Of a stretch of 64,000 nt of DNA, positions 6,586 through 15,805 are shown piece after piece. The position numbers were made by a program, and so were the translations under genes. Below the pieces are notes generated by a model. The model did no database searches. It saw only the letters and a list, made by a program, of their open reading frames with translations, and was not told the origin of the DNA. Each line of letters opens with the position of its first letter. The first letter of the stretch is position 1. Origin of the DNA: Lactobacillus sp. ESL0246 (lineage in GTDB: Bacteria > Bacillota > Bacilli > Lactobacillales > Lactobacillaceae); NCBI RefSeq assembly GCF_003692965.1, contig NZ_REHC01000006.1, positions 1-64,000 of the forward strand, read 5' to 3'.

Positions 6586-8646
6586 ATGACACGGACTAAG
6601 TCTTTTATACAATGGTTAACCAAAAACAAATTAGGCTTTTTTACCATTGTTTTAATATCATTTTGGATAAAATCTTACTTAATATACATAACCAAATTTA
6701 ATTTGGGCGCAGTCGGGGCAATGCAAAATTTCCTTTTATTACTTAATCCTCTTCCAACGGGAATACTTCTATTAGGAATAGGGCTGTTCTTTAAGGGACG
6801 TAAGTCATATTGGATTATTATTATAATTGATTTTTTGTTAAGTTTATGGCTATTTGCAAATATTTTGTATTATCGCGAATTTTCTAATTTTTTATCATTT
6901 TCAATTATTAAAACTTCTGGTTCAACAGCTGATAATTTAGGTAAGAGCATAGTGGGAATTACACATGCGACTGATTTTCTATCTTTTCTGGATGTTGTGG
7001 CAATTTTTGCTCTTTTATGTAGTAAGATTATCCACTACGATTTACGACCATTAAAAGTCAAGTTTAATTTGTTAGTCGAAAGTTTAGCTATAGTATTAAT
7101 TGGAATTAACTTGTTGATGGCACAAAAAGATCGCTCAGGATTACTAACGAGAACTTTTGATAATAGTTATATTGTTAAGTACCTCGGTATTAACGAATAT
7201 GCGGTATATGATGGTTTTAAAACTGCTCAAACTAGTGAACAAATGGCAAAGGCAAACGTTTCAGATTTGCGTTCAGTAAAAAAATACTTAAAAATAAACT
7301 ACATTAAGCCAAATGCAGAATACACTGGAGTTGCAAAAGGTAAAAATGTTCTAGTTATTCACCTTGAAAGTTTTCAACAGTTTTTGATTGGCTATAAGTG
7401 GAAAGGTAAAGAAGTAACCCCTAATCTGAATAGATTATACCACTCCAAAAGTACGCTAAGTTTTGCAAATTTTTATAATCAAGTAGGGCAAGGTAAGACA
7501 TCTGATGCTGAAATGATGTTGGAAAACTCGCTGTATGGTTTACAATCCGGCTCGGCTATGTCAAGTTATGGTACTTCTAATACGTTTGAAAGTGCTCCAG
7601 CGATTCTTCAACAAAAATCAGGTTATACAACAGCAGTAATGCATGGTGGTGCCGGTTCGTTTTGGAATCGTAATAATGCTTACAAGCAGTTTGGTTATCA
7701 ATATTTTATGCCACTTTCATATTATGAAAATAAACCTAAATATTATATTGGTTACGGTTTAAAGGACAAAATTTTCTTTTCTCAATCAATTAAATATATA
7801 GAACGTTTACCACAACCCTTTTATCTTAAGCTGATTACTGTGACAAACCACTACCCATATGATTTAGATAAAAAGAATCAAACAATTACACGTACTGATA
7901 CAGGTGATGAAACAGTTGATGGATATGTGCAAACCGCTCATTATTTGGACCAAGCAATTGGCGAACTTCTCAGTTGGTTAAAGAAAACGGGGCTTGATAA
8001 AAACACACTTCTAGTATTGTATGGTGATCATTATGGTATTTCGGGTAATCATCATAAGGCTAGTGCAGAATTACTAGGTCAAGATGAATTTAACAATTTT
8101 GATAATTTAAAGTTTCAACGTGTACCTTTGATGTTTCATATGAAGGGGTTGAAAGGTGGGATTAGTAAAACTTATGGTGGAGAAATAGATGTTTTACCAA
8201 CGCTACTCAATTTATTAGGAATTAGTAATTACTCTACAATTCAATTTGGTCATGATTTACTTAGTTCTGAAGCCCCGCAAATAGTGGCTCAACGAAATGG
8301 TGATTTTATTACTCCGCAATATGCTAAAGTTGGCAGTGCCTATTTTTACACAAAAACAGGTGATGAAATTGTTAACCCGGATTTAAAATTAAAGAAAGAG
8401 TTAATTTCGCTTTCAAACAAAGTAACGACACAATTGTCTTTGTCAGATCGTGTAATTACTGGAAACTTGTTGCGTTTTTATAAACCCAAGTGGTTTAAAC
8501 GGGTTAAATCGCATGATTATGATTATAATAAAGAAGTGGCGTTAAAAAATTTATATTCTAAAGATAAGACATCGCTGTGGTATCGTCACCATAAAAAAAC
8601 GACACAAAAGATGTTTAAAACTAATGCGCCAGAGTTAGAAAAATAA
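6586..8646 (+). CDS. Lipoteichoic acid synthase family protein (LtaS-like)
   Basis: A 686-residue polytopic enzyme: about five membrane helices in residues 15-180, then an extracellular sulfatase-type domain to the C-terminus. The metal and catalytic residues of LtaS are present: Glu261 in VIHLES, Thr305 in GQGKTSDAEM, and later the NHYPYD and YGDHYG motifs. LtaS enzymes transfer glycerol phosphate from phosphatidylglycerol onto the glycolipid anchor to grow the LTA chain. The gene follows the glycolipid genes after 68 bp with its own GGGGAGA site. It could be an LTA primase rather than the main polymerase; sequence alone does not separate these. Confidence 0.9.
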   Translation: MTRTKSFIQWLTKNKLGFFTIVLISFWIKSYLIYITKFNLGAVGAMQNFLLLLNPLPTGILLLGIGLFFKGRKSYWIIIIIDFLLSLWLFANILYYREFSNFLSFSIIKTSGSTADNLGKSIVGITHATDFLSFLDVVAIFALLCSKIIHYDLRPLKVKFNLLVESLAIVLIGINLLMAQKDRSGLLTRTFDNSYIVKYLGINEYAVYDGFKTAQTSEQMAKANVSDLRSVKKYLKINYIKPNAEYTGVAKGKNVLVIHLESFQQFLIGYKWKGKEVTPNLNRLYHSKSTLSFANFYNQVGQGKTSDAEMMLENSLYGLQSGSAMSSYGTSNTFESAPAILQQKSGYTTAVMHGGAGSFWNRNNAYKQFGYQYFMPLSYYENKPKYYIGYGLKDKIFFSQSIKYIERLPQPFYLKLITVTNHYPYDLDKKNQTITRTDTGDETVDGYVQTAHYLDQAIGELLSWLKKTGLDKNTLLVLYGDHYGISGNHHKASAELLGQDEFNNFDNLKFQRVPLMFHMKGLKGGISKTYGGEIDVLPTLLNLLGISNYSTIQFGHDLLSSEAPQIVAQRNGDFITPQYAKVGSAYFYTKTGDEIVNPDLKLKKELISLSNKVTTQLSLSDRVITGNLLRFYKPKWFKRVKSHDYDYNKEVALKNLYSKDKTSLWYRHHKKTTQKMFKTNAPELEK

Positions 8647-8715
8647 AACTCGAAATAATATATATTTTGTGTTAAAATTTATCAGTAATCGTATCTGTAT
8701 ATTGGAGGCAGCGTA

Positions 8716-8949
8716 TTGTATAACTTATTTATGACGCTACTAATTATTGTTTCAATCTTAATTGTTATTGTGACAATGATGCAGCCGCAAAAGCAGCAAG
8801 ATGCATTGAACGCCTTATCTGGCGGTGCAGTTTTTAGTGGCCAAACGAAAAAACGTGGTTTTGAGGCATTTATGGAAAAGGTGACGGCCGTTTTACTGGT
8901 TCTCTTTTTCGCTTTTGCTATTGTATTAGCTTATTTGTCTTCAAAGTAA
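8716..8949 (+). CDS. secG: Protein translocase subunit SecG
   Basis: A 77-residue protein with two membrane helices (residues 2-20 and 55-74) joined by a short loop containing ALSGGAVFSGQ, which matches the GGA..LFG motif of SecG. SecG assists the SecYEG channel during SecA-driven export. The start is TTG at 8716, with GGAGG 8 bp upstream; no ATG is suitably placed. A strong terminator follows. SecG located just before rnr and smpB is a common arrangement in lactobacilli. Confidence 0.93.
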   Translation: MYNLFMTLLIIVSILIVIVTMMQPQKQQDALNALSGGAVFSGQTKKRGFEAFMEKVTAVLLVLFFAFAIVLAYLSSK

Positions 8950-8956
8950 GTTTCAG

Positions 8957-8991
8957 TTCCTCCCGATCAAGTGATGGGAGGACTTTTTTTA
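8957..8991 (+). terminator. Terminator after secG
   Basis: Hairpin TCCTCCC / GGGAGGA with an 11-base loop followed by CTTTTTTT. Confidence 0.88.
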
Positions 8992-9020
8992 TCTATTTAT
9001 AAGAAATGGAGATTTAGTGC

Positions 9021-11336
9021 ATGGCACAAAATGAGAAAATTTTAGCTAATGTTTTAGAAATCTTTCGCCATAATCCTAAAAAACAATATCAAGTAGAACA
9101 AATTGAACGTCTTCTGCGACGTGATCGTTTAGGGGGATTTTCTGACATTGTTAAGGCTCTATCTTTTTTGGAACAGGAAAAGAAAATTATTACTGATGGT
9201 CATGGACACTATCAATTAGCTCAAGAAAATATCATTGTAGAAGGAACTTTTAAGGCTAATAGTAAGGGATTTGGCTTTGTTAAACTTGATGATGAGGATA
9301 CAGATGATATTTTTATTTCAAGAGATTACACTAACTACGCAATTGATGGCGACCAAGTTAGAGTTAAAATTACAGCTGGGGGCAATCCTTGGAATGGCAA
9401 AGGTCCTGAAGGACAGGTTGAGGCAATTATCGAACACGGGCTTAAGACCTTAGTTGGTGAATTTTATGCTTTAACAGATGCTCAAGTTAAAGTTAGCCAC
9501 TTCATTGGTTATGTTTCAAGTACGAATAAAAAATTAACTAATTATCGTGTGTACGTGGGTGAGAATGGTTTACATCCCCAACCAAAGGATATTGTTAAAG
9601 TAACAGTCAGCGATTATCCAAATGCAGATAATCCTGATGCGATGGTGGGAGCAGTCATTGGAATTGTTGGTAATAAAAATATGCCCGGTGTTGACATTAT
9701 GGCAATTGTTGCTGATCATGATGTTAAAACTGAATGGGATGAGGAAGCACAATTACAAGCTAATAAAATTCCAGATCACGTTACTGAAAGTGAAATGGTC
9801 AACCGTGAAGATATTAGAAATCAACCAACGGTGACAATTGATGGGGATGATTCTAAAGATTTTGATGATGCGGTCGTTTTGTGGAAATTGCCTAACGGTA
9901 ATTATCATCTTGGAGTACACATTGCTGATGTAGCACACTATGTTCGGGAAAATACACCACTTGACAAAGAAGCCTTTACACGGGGTAATAGTACTTATCT
10001 TGTTGACCGGGTAATTCCAATGTTACCGTTTCGACTATCTAATGGAATTTGTTCTTTAAACGAAGGTGTAGATCGGTTAGTTTTATCGTGTGAAATGGAA
10101 ATCACACCAGAAGGTGACCGAGTAAATTATCAAATTCATCCGTCAGTTATGCGCTCACATGGCAGGATGACTTATAATAATGTTAACAAGGTTTTGGACC
10201 CAGAAAACCACGAGGTACTGGAGAAAAAATATCAAGACCTTGCACCAATGTTGCAAGAAATGGCAGAATTACATAATGTGCTTTATCAAAAGAGACATCA
10301 ACGTGGGGCAATCGATTTTGAGGAACCAGAAGCTAAAATAGTTGTTGATAAGAATGGTAAACCCTTAGATATTGTTCTTCATGATCGGGGAACAGCTGAG
10401 AAAATGATTGAATCATTTATGTTGATGGCCAATGAAACGGTTGCTGAAGATTTTTATAAAAAACATGTGCCATTTCTCTATCGTGTTCATGAAACGCCTG
10501 ATGGTGAAAGAATTAAGAGCTTTTTTGAATTTTGTAGTGCATTTGGGCTGAATATTACAGCTGATCCTAATCATGTTAAACCAATTGACTTACAAAAAGT
10601 GGTTACTAAAACAATAGGTACACCAGAAGAAGCAGTTGTTCAAATGATGATGTTACGTAGTCTGAAACAAGCACATTATTCTGAAGAGCCACTTGGTCAT
10701 TTTGGATTAGCAGCACAGTTTTATACACACTTTACTTCGCCAATTAGGCGTTATTCTGATTTAATGGTTCATCGAATGATACATTTTTACAGTGAACAAG
10801 GATTGAGTAAGGATGTTCAAGACCATTTTGCTAATTACTTGCCTGACGTCGCTGATCAAACTTCAACACAAGAACGGATGTCAATTGATACTGAGCGTGA
10901 AGTTAATGATTTAAAAATGACTGAATATATGGCTGATCAGGTTGGTCAACATTTCGAGGCAGTGGTTTCTTCAGTGACAAGCTTTGGAATGTTTATACAG
11001 TTACCTAACACAGTTGAAGGTCTGATACATATTTCAAATTTAAACGATGATTTTTATAGTTTTAATGAAAAGAATATGACTTTGACGGGGCGGGGAACTC
11101 ATAAGCAATATCACGTGGGGATGCCAATAAAAGTTACATTAATCAATGCCAATGTTGATCAACATCAGCTAGATTTTGAAATTTATGACCCTAATTCGTC
11201 CCAAAAGATACATTCAAAAAATGATCATGGGGGTAATAAACGTAAATTTAACAATGATCGTGGTCGGCGTAATAGCAATCGAAGCAATTTTCATCAAAAT
11301 ACTAATCATCCTCATTTTAGTAAATATAAGCATTAG
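9021..11336 (+). CDS. rnr: Ribonuclease R
   Basis: A 771-residue 3'-5' exoribonuclease of the RNase II/R family. Order of parts: an N-terminal winged-helix segment (residues 1-70), cold-shock-like RNA-binding domains (about 75-235), the RNB catalytic domain with aspartates in DDSKDFDDA (about residue 275), an S1 domain near 640-715, and a basic Arg/Asn-rich tail. RNase R degrades structured RNA and works with tmRNA-SmpB on stalled messages, which suits its place 9 bp before smpB. Length is usual for the family. Confidence 0.96.
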   Translation: MAQNEKILANVLEIFRHNPKKQYQVEQIERLLRRDRLGGFSDIVKALSFLEQEKKIITDGHGHYQLAQENIIVEGTFKANSKGFGFVKLDDEDTDDIFISRDYTNYAIDGDQVRVKITAGGNPWNGKGPEGQVEAIIEHGLKTLVGEFYALTDAQVKVSHFIGYVSSTNKKLTNYRVYVGENGLHPQPKDIVKVTVSDYPNADNPDAMVGAVIGIVGNKNMPGVDIMAIVADHDVKTEWDEEAQLQANKIPDHVTESEMVNREDIRNQPTVTIDGDDSKDFDDAVVLWKLPNGNYHLGVHIADVAHYVRENTPLDKEAFTRGNSTYLVDRVIPMLPFRLSNGICSLNEGVDRLVLSCEMEITPEGDRVNYQIHPSVMRSHGRMTYNNVNKVLDPENHEVLEKKYQDLAPMLQEMAELHNVLYQKRHQRGAIDFEEPEAKIVVDKNGKPLDIVLHDRGTAEKMIESFMLMANETVAEDFYKKHVPFLYRVHETPDGERIKSFFEFCSAFGLNITADPNHVKPIDLQKVVTKTIGTPEEAVVQMMMLRSLKQAHYSEEPLGHFGLAAQFYTHFTSPIRRYSDLMVHRMIHFYSEQGLSKDVQDHFANYLPDVADQTSTQERMSIDTEREVNDLKMTEYMADQVGQHFEAVVSSVTSFGMFIQLPNTVEGLIHISNLNDDFYSFNEKNMTLTGRGTHKQYHVGMPIKVTLINANVDQHQLDFEIYDPNSSQKIHSKNDHGGNKRKFNNDRGRRNSNRSNFHQNTNHPHFSKYKH

Positions 11337-11345
11337 GTTAGAAAA

Positions 11346-11804
11346 TTGAAAAACGAAAAAAATGACAATTTAATTACTCAAAATAAAAAAGCACATCATG
11401 ATTATTTCATTAAAGAAACGTTTGAAGCAGGGATAGCCTTAACTGGAACTGAAATTAAATCAGTACGAGCACGACGGATCAACTTACGTGATGGTTATGT
11501 TCAAATTATTAGAGGTTCTGCCTTTTTAGAAAATGTACATATTAGTGAATATGAACAGGGGAATCGTTATAATCATGAACCGGTTCGGAGTAGACGGTTA
11601 CTTTTACATAAAAAAGAGCTTACTCGTTTGGCAAAACAGCAGGCCGAACGTGGAATTGCAATCATTCCACTTAAAGTTTATTTGAAGCATGGTTTTGCTA
11701 AAGTATTAATTGGTGTGGGTCAAGGAAAGAAAAAATATGATAAGCGTGAGACCATCAAAAAGCGCGATCAAGAACGAGATTTACGAAGACAGTATAAGAT
11801 TTAA
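11346..11804 (+). CDS. smpB: SsrA-binding protein SmpB
   Basis: A 152-residue basic RNA-binding protein that carries tmRNA to stalled ribosomes. It has the family core [24 protein letters not shown], the [13 protein letters not shown] segment and the basic C-terminal tail that enters the mRNA channel. The start is TTG at 11346; the encoded N-terminus aligns with the usual one and no ATG is nearby. It is transcribed with rnr. Confidence 0.96.
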   Translation: MKNEKNDNLITQNKKAHHDYFIKETFEAGIALTGTEIKSVRARRINLRDGYVQIIRGSAFLENVHISEYEQGNRYNHEPVRSRRLLLHKKELTRLAKQQAERGIAIIPLKVYLKHGFAKVLIGVGQGKKKYDKRETIKKRDQERDLRRQYKI

Positions 11805-11810
11805 AAAAAT

Positions 11811-11840
11811 GTTTGATTATATCTATAGTCAAACTTTTTT
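11811..11840 (+). terminator. Terminator after smpB
   Basis: Ten-base stem GTTTGATTAT / ATAGTCAAAC (one G-U pair), four-base loop, six T. Confidence 0.85.
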
Positions 11841-12065
11841 AATATATCAAATTTTGATCACATAATATTATTTCTGTTAAAATGGAGGCAAACAAATTAA
11901 TTGTGAAAAACTTAGCTAAGTGTATTGATTACATTTTTAATTTTGCGTATTATTAAAATAGATATATTTAGTATAATAGATTGATGCACTATCACTTAGA
12001 ATTAACTTTTTTGGGTAGCACGGCAGAAATCTAAAATCTGCTAACGTGTAAGGAATTGAGGCAAA

Positions 12066-12722
12066 ATGAAATTTAATGACGTTTATAATCATGAACGAGT
12101 AACGCGAAAGTTTACTAATCGTAAAGTTAATGAAAAAATGATTGCTCAAATAATTGAGCGGGCACAACAATCACCATCACTGCTTAACTCTCAGCCTTGG
12201 AAGGCATATACATTGACTGGTAATGCCCTCAGTGGCTTAAAGAAAGAAGTAAAAAAACAGCTTGATTTAAAAGTTGAACCACATGAAGATTTTGCGCGAA
12301 TGCTATCACTTAATTGGGACCCATATCCTAGTCAAAATATGGCGGCTTTAGGAGCATCACAACCATACTTTTTTAATAATAAAATGGATTTATTTACTAA
12401 TGCTAATAATACTATGTTTAATGCTCAGGATGTTGTATTTGTTACTATTCCTAAGGCGTCTCCTGTCTGGTCGGTTTATGATTTGGGAATTTTCTCGCAG
12501 AGTATAATGTTGTTGGCAATTAATGAAGGATTATCTGTTATGCCAGCACATTCAATGGTATCGTATCCAGAATTAGTTCGTAAGTATGGTCATATTTCCG
12601 AAGATGAGTTAATTGGAATGGCTATTGGATTAGGATATAAAGATAATACTGCTGAAGTAAATGATGATAAATATATTCCTGCTCGATTGCCATTTGAGGA
12701 AATTTATAAATTGGTTAAGTAG
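12066..12722 (+). CDS. Nitroreductase family protein
   Basis: A 218-residue flavin-dependent oxidoreductase of the nitroreductase fold. The N-terminus has the FMN-binding start VTRKF and SPSLLNSQPW, corresponding to the SPSxxNxQPW region. The C-terminal half carries the conserved glycine-rich IGMAIGLGY. Such enzymes reduce nitro-aromatics or quinones with NAD(P)H. The substrate cannot be told. A GAGG site lies 8 bp before the ATG, and the gene appears monocistronic. Confidence 0.88.
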   Translation: MKFNDVYNHERVTRKFTNRKVNEKMIAQIIERAQQSPSLLNSQPWKAYTLTGNALSGLKKEVKKQLDLKVEPHEDFARMLSLNWDPYPSQNMAALGASQPYFFNNKMDLFTNANNTMFNAQDVVFVTIPKASPVWSVYDLGIFSQSIMLLAINEGLSVMPAHSMVSYPELVRKYGHISEDELIGMAIGLGYKDNTAEVNDDKYIPARLPFEEIYKLVK

Positions 12723-12800
12723 TTTGAGGATTTTTTATAAAAACAGGGGTATTGATGTTAAGATATATGGTAGAAGTTTTATTAAAAGGTGATATAAATT

Positions 12801-14144
12801 TTGAACAATACCCGTATAGTTATTAATTTGATAGCTACTTTAGTCATTTTTGCTTTTGCAGCGTTTTTTGTGGCAGCTGAGTTTGCTTTGGTTCAAACCA
12901 GATCAAGTCAGCTTGAGGATATGCTAGCAAATAACGAGGGCAACCGTCATAAAATTAAGCGTGCATTGCACATGACCCATAATTTGAATGAATATTTATC
13001 AACAACACAGGTCGGTACAACTTTAGTGGGAGTTGTTTTAGGGTGGTTTTCAGCAGATACATTTGCGGCACTTTTTGAGAGACTATTAAATTTGACACAG
13101 GTAAATTATTCAATTTTACGTTCTATCAGTGCAATCTTAGGTCTAATTTTGCTAACCTATTTAGAAGTTGTTATCACTGAGATAGTACCTAAAAATATTG
13201 CTATTGATATGCCGGTTAAGATTTTACTTGAAATTACCTCACCACTACAATTTTTTCATACTTTGGTTTATCCATTTGTTTGGCTTCTTAATATAAGCTC
13301 TAATGGTTTATTAAAAATATTAGGTTTTGAACCTGCTGATGAAGAAAATCAAATTTATTCACAATCTGAAATCATTAAATTATCACGCAAGGCTGTTCAT
13401 GGTGGATCACTGGATAAAAATGATCTTACTTATATGACAAGAGCATTTGAATTTAACGATAAAATAGCTAAAGATATTATGACAGATCGTACAAGAATCT
13501 TAGCGATCAATTCGACTGAATCAATTAAACATGCTTTAAACATGTATTTAAATGATGGCTTTAGTAGATTACCGGTTGTTCGTGAAAACAATAAAGACGA
13601 TGTTGTGGGTTATATTTATGCTTTTGATGTCATTCAGCAGAGTCAAGTTGATGCTCAAGTCCCAGTGACTAGAATTATACGAACCATGATCACTGTTCCA
13701 GAATCGATGCCTATTCAGGATATTTTGCATTTGATGATTAAAAAGCATACCCCAATTGTTCTAGTCGTTGATGAGTACGGGGGGACAAGTGGAATTGTAA
13801 CAGATAAAGATATCTATGAAGAACTGTTTGGAACGGTTAAGGATGAAATTGATGACGTTTCTGACGATTATATTATTAAGGATAAAGATGGCAACATTCA
13901 TATTTCTGGTAAAACAACTCTATACGATTTTGCACGTTACTTTAGAAGTGATTTAAAGAGATTCCAAGATAGTGATATTATTACTCTTGGTGGTTATATG
14001 ATGGAGCATTATCCCGATTTAAAAGAAAATGAAACTGTTGAATTTGATAATTTTGAGTTTAAGTTAGAGAAACGTGAACAAGGATTTATGAATTGGTTTA
14101 TCGTTAAACAATTGAAGCTTAACCAAACAGATCAGTTTACTTAA
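12801..14144 (+). CDS. CNNM/CBS-domain membrane protein (hemolysin C / CorC family)
   Basis: A 447-residue protein. An N-terminal CNNM (DUF21) membrane domain spans residues 1-190 with about three or four helices (AAFFVAAEFALV, TYLEVVITEIVPKNIA). A pair of CBS domains lies near 215-340, including DRTRILAI and VDEYGGTSGIVTDKDI, and the C-terminal CorC_HlyC domain contains the TLGGYMMEHYPDL segment. Members act in magnesium or cobalt efflux and were historically called hemolysins. The start is TTG at 12801, preceded by AAGGTGAT. Ion specificity is not predictable. Confidence 0.9.
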   Translation: MNNTRIVINLIATLVIFAFAAFFVAAEFALVQTRSSQLEDMLANNEGNRHKIKRALHMTHNLNEYLSTTQVGTTLVGVVLGWFSADTFAALFERLLNLTQVNYSILRSISAILGLILLTYLEVVITEIVPKNIAIDMPVKILLEITSPLQFFHTLVYPFVWLLNISSNGLLKILGFEPADEENQIYSQSEIIKLSRKAVHGGSLDKNDLTYMTRAFEFNDKIAKDIMTDRTRILAINSTESIKHALNMYLNDGFSRLPVVRENNKDDVVGYIYAFDVIQQSQVDAQVPVTRIIRTMITVPESMPIQDILHLMIKKHTPIVLVVDEYGGTSGIVTDKDIYEELFGTVKDEIDDVSDDYIIKDKDGNIHISGKTTLYDFARYFRSDLKRFQDSDIITLGGYMMEHYPDLKENETVEFDNFEFKLEKREQGFMNWFIVKQLKLNQTDQFT

Positions 14145-14749
14145 AATAAAAAGTAGATAGATATAAGTCAACAAGACAATAATAAATGAGGCAAATGTCA
14201 ACGCTAATTCTAGCGCATGATAAACGCACAGTTATGTACACCTTTCTAAAGATTTCGTGCCATAAGCACCCTCTTCTTTCAAGTAAAACAGCTGATTGCC
14301 CTCAAAACAATTTGCTATCAATTCAACTTTAATTATAGCAAAAGCATTGTGTTTACCGAAACTTTGCATACAACATAGAGTATTATATGAAATATTTATT
14401 GCAGCTAAAACCCACTTTTTAGATTTTGTTGAATAGAATATACTGCATAATAAAATGTTTATTTATCAAATTTAATTAAAAGCCAAAATATAAACTTGCT
14501 TAATTTGGTATTTTATCTTTTCCTGCAACTAAATGATTGAATCAGTCAGTACAAGATGTTGAAGGTATCGGTCGGTTCGTTAATTGAAGGTAATTAGCCG
14601 ATGCAATTAAGTGTATTCAAAAATAAATATTTTAGCCCATGGTTTAATACAGGTTATAAAAAATTATCAAGGTGTTGAATGAACTTGAATCTTATTTAAT
14701 AGATATTTGATTTGGGCAAATTTTTAAAATATATTCTGAAGATTGAAAG
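14145..14749. other. Intergenic stretch with one weak gene fragment
   Basis: About 600 bp without a convincing gene. On the minus strand a 45-codon frame (14369 down to 14232) looks protein-like (it contains FEGNQLFYLKEEGAYGTKS) but has no ribosome binding site and no family I recognise. A small inverted repeat AACGCTAATTCTAGCGCA sits near 14200. The stretch may be decayed gene material at the edge of the accessory region. Confidence 0.4.
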
Positions 14750-14779
14750 AACGCTGGATATTAATCTGAGCGTTTTTTT
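14750..14779 (+). terminator. Terminator-like hairpin
   Basis: Stem AACGCT / AGCGTT with a 13-base loop and a seven-T run, about 130 bp upstream of the fusion gene. It may end transcription from the left. Confidence 0.65.
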
Positions 14780-14813
14780 GTGTAATGGATTTTTTCGAGA
14801 CTTGTAGCAGCTT

Positions 14814-14832
14814 TGGCAACTGTAGGTTGTCA
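14814..14832. promoter_or_regulatory. Candidate operator (inverted repeat) upstream of the XRE-ABC fusion gene
   Basis: TGGCAAC and GTTGTCA form an inverted repeat with one mismatch around five bases. It lies about 80 bp before the gene. Two copies of ACAAATTTG occur at 14843-14851 and 14888-14896. These are plausible sites for the XRE domain of the downstream protein, but binding is inference. Confidence 0.4.
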
Positions 14833-14910
14833 GTTACGCATCACAAATTTGCTTGGCAAAAAGGAGGGTTAGGAGATAATTAGGCTAACAAATTTGAAAG
14901 GATGATTGTG

Positions 14911-15771
14911 ATGGAAAATATTTTTGTTGAGCAATTAAATAAATTGAGACGCAAACAAAGATTATCCCAAAATGATTTGGCGCAAAAATTGTACGTTTCG
15001 CGGCAATCCGTTTCTAAGTGGGAGTTAGGAGAAACTGAACCGGATATTACTAAGCTGATTAACTTAGCCGAGATATTTGGTGTATCACTGGATTATTTAT
15101 TGGCAGGTGTATCAACTAAACGGGATCTTTTGTTGAAAGTTACTGATTTGCATAAGTCATTTGCCTATCCGGTATTAAGGAAGGTTAACTTAACGATTGC
15201 AACGAGAGACCGTATTGCATTGTTGGGCAGTAATGGTGCGGGCAAATCAACCTTAATTAAAATAATTACTCAATTGTTGCAGCCAGATAGTGGTAAGGTT
15301 GAATTGTTTTATGATCCCAAGACCGATTTAAGCATTATGCCTCAGGAAAATGTTTTGATTGACACGCTAAGGGTATCCGAACAGCTGCAATTAGAAGCCG
15401 CAATCGATCAGGTTTATGATGAGTGGAAAATTGATGCACTACTCGAAAAATTTAATCTTAAGCAGCAGGCTAAACTTGCTATTAAAAAGCTATCTGGTGG
15501 TCAAAAACGCAGATTACTTCTTTTGTTAACTTTGATTAAGCCGAGTAAGTTTTTTATATTCGATGAGCCGACAGCTGGAATGGATTTAAAAACAATCGAT
15601 TTTTTTTGGCAGCAGCTGGATCATATTAACAGCACGGTTTTAACGACAACTCATGATTTTAACCAGATTGATAAGTATTTTTCTCGAGTTGTGTTGCTCA
15701 AAGATGGGCAAATTGCTCAGAATGTCAATGTTGATGAAATTCACCAGCATCATCAGACAATTGAACAGTAG
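14911..15771 (+). CDS. XRE-type HTH domain fused to an ABC transporter ATPase
   Basis: A 286-residue two-domain protein. Residues 8-62 form an XRE/HTH_3 DNA-binding domain (LSQNDLAQKLYVSRQSVSKW with a typical DYLL end). Residues 73-280 form a complete ABC ATPase: Walker A GSNGAGKST (106-114), Q-loop Q145, signature LSGGQ (194-198), Walker B FFIFDE (214-219) and H-loop H248. The ATP-binding residues appear intact. The start ATG at 14911 has GAAAGG about 10 bp upstream; an earlier ATG at 14902 is too close to it and GTG at 14908 is possible. The permease follows after 34 bp. Likely an exporter ATPase that can also bind DNA and control its own operon. Fusion and context are seen; autoregulation is inference. 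Confidence 0.88.
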   Translation: MENIFVEQLNKLRRKQRLSQNDLAQKLYVSRQSVSKWELGETEPDITKLINLAEIFGVSLDYLLAGVSTKRDLLLKVTDLHKSFAYPVLRKVNLTIATRDRIALLGSNGAGKSTLIKIITQLLQPDSGKVELFYDPKTDLSIMPQENVLIDTLRVSEQLQLEAAIDQVYDEWKIDALLEKFNLKQQAKLAIKKLSGGQKRRLLLLLTLIKPSKFFIFDEPTAGMDLKTIDFFWQQLDHINSTVLTTTHDFNQIDKYFSRVVLLKDGQIAQNVNVDEIHQHHQTIEQ

Positions 15772-15805
15772 TACCGGCATTTTAACGATGGCAAGGAGAC
15801 TAATA

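Noticed and set aside
11882-11956. 24-codon frame starting ATGGAGGCA
   Set aside because: Too short, no recognised product, and the GGAGG lies inside it rather than before it.
15653-15805. 51 extra codons at the start of the ABC permease frame
   Set aside because: They overlap the ATPase gene in another frame; AAGGAG sits just before ATG 15806, where the protein matches a normal permease N-terminus.
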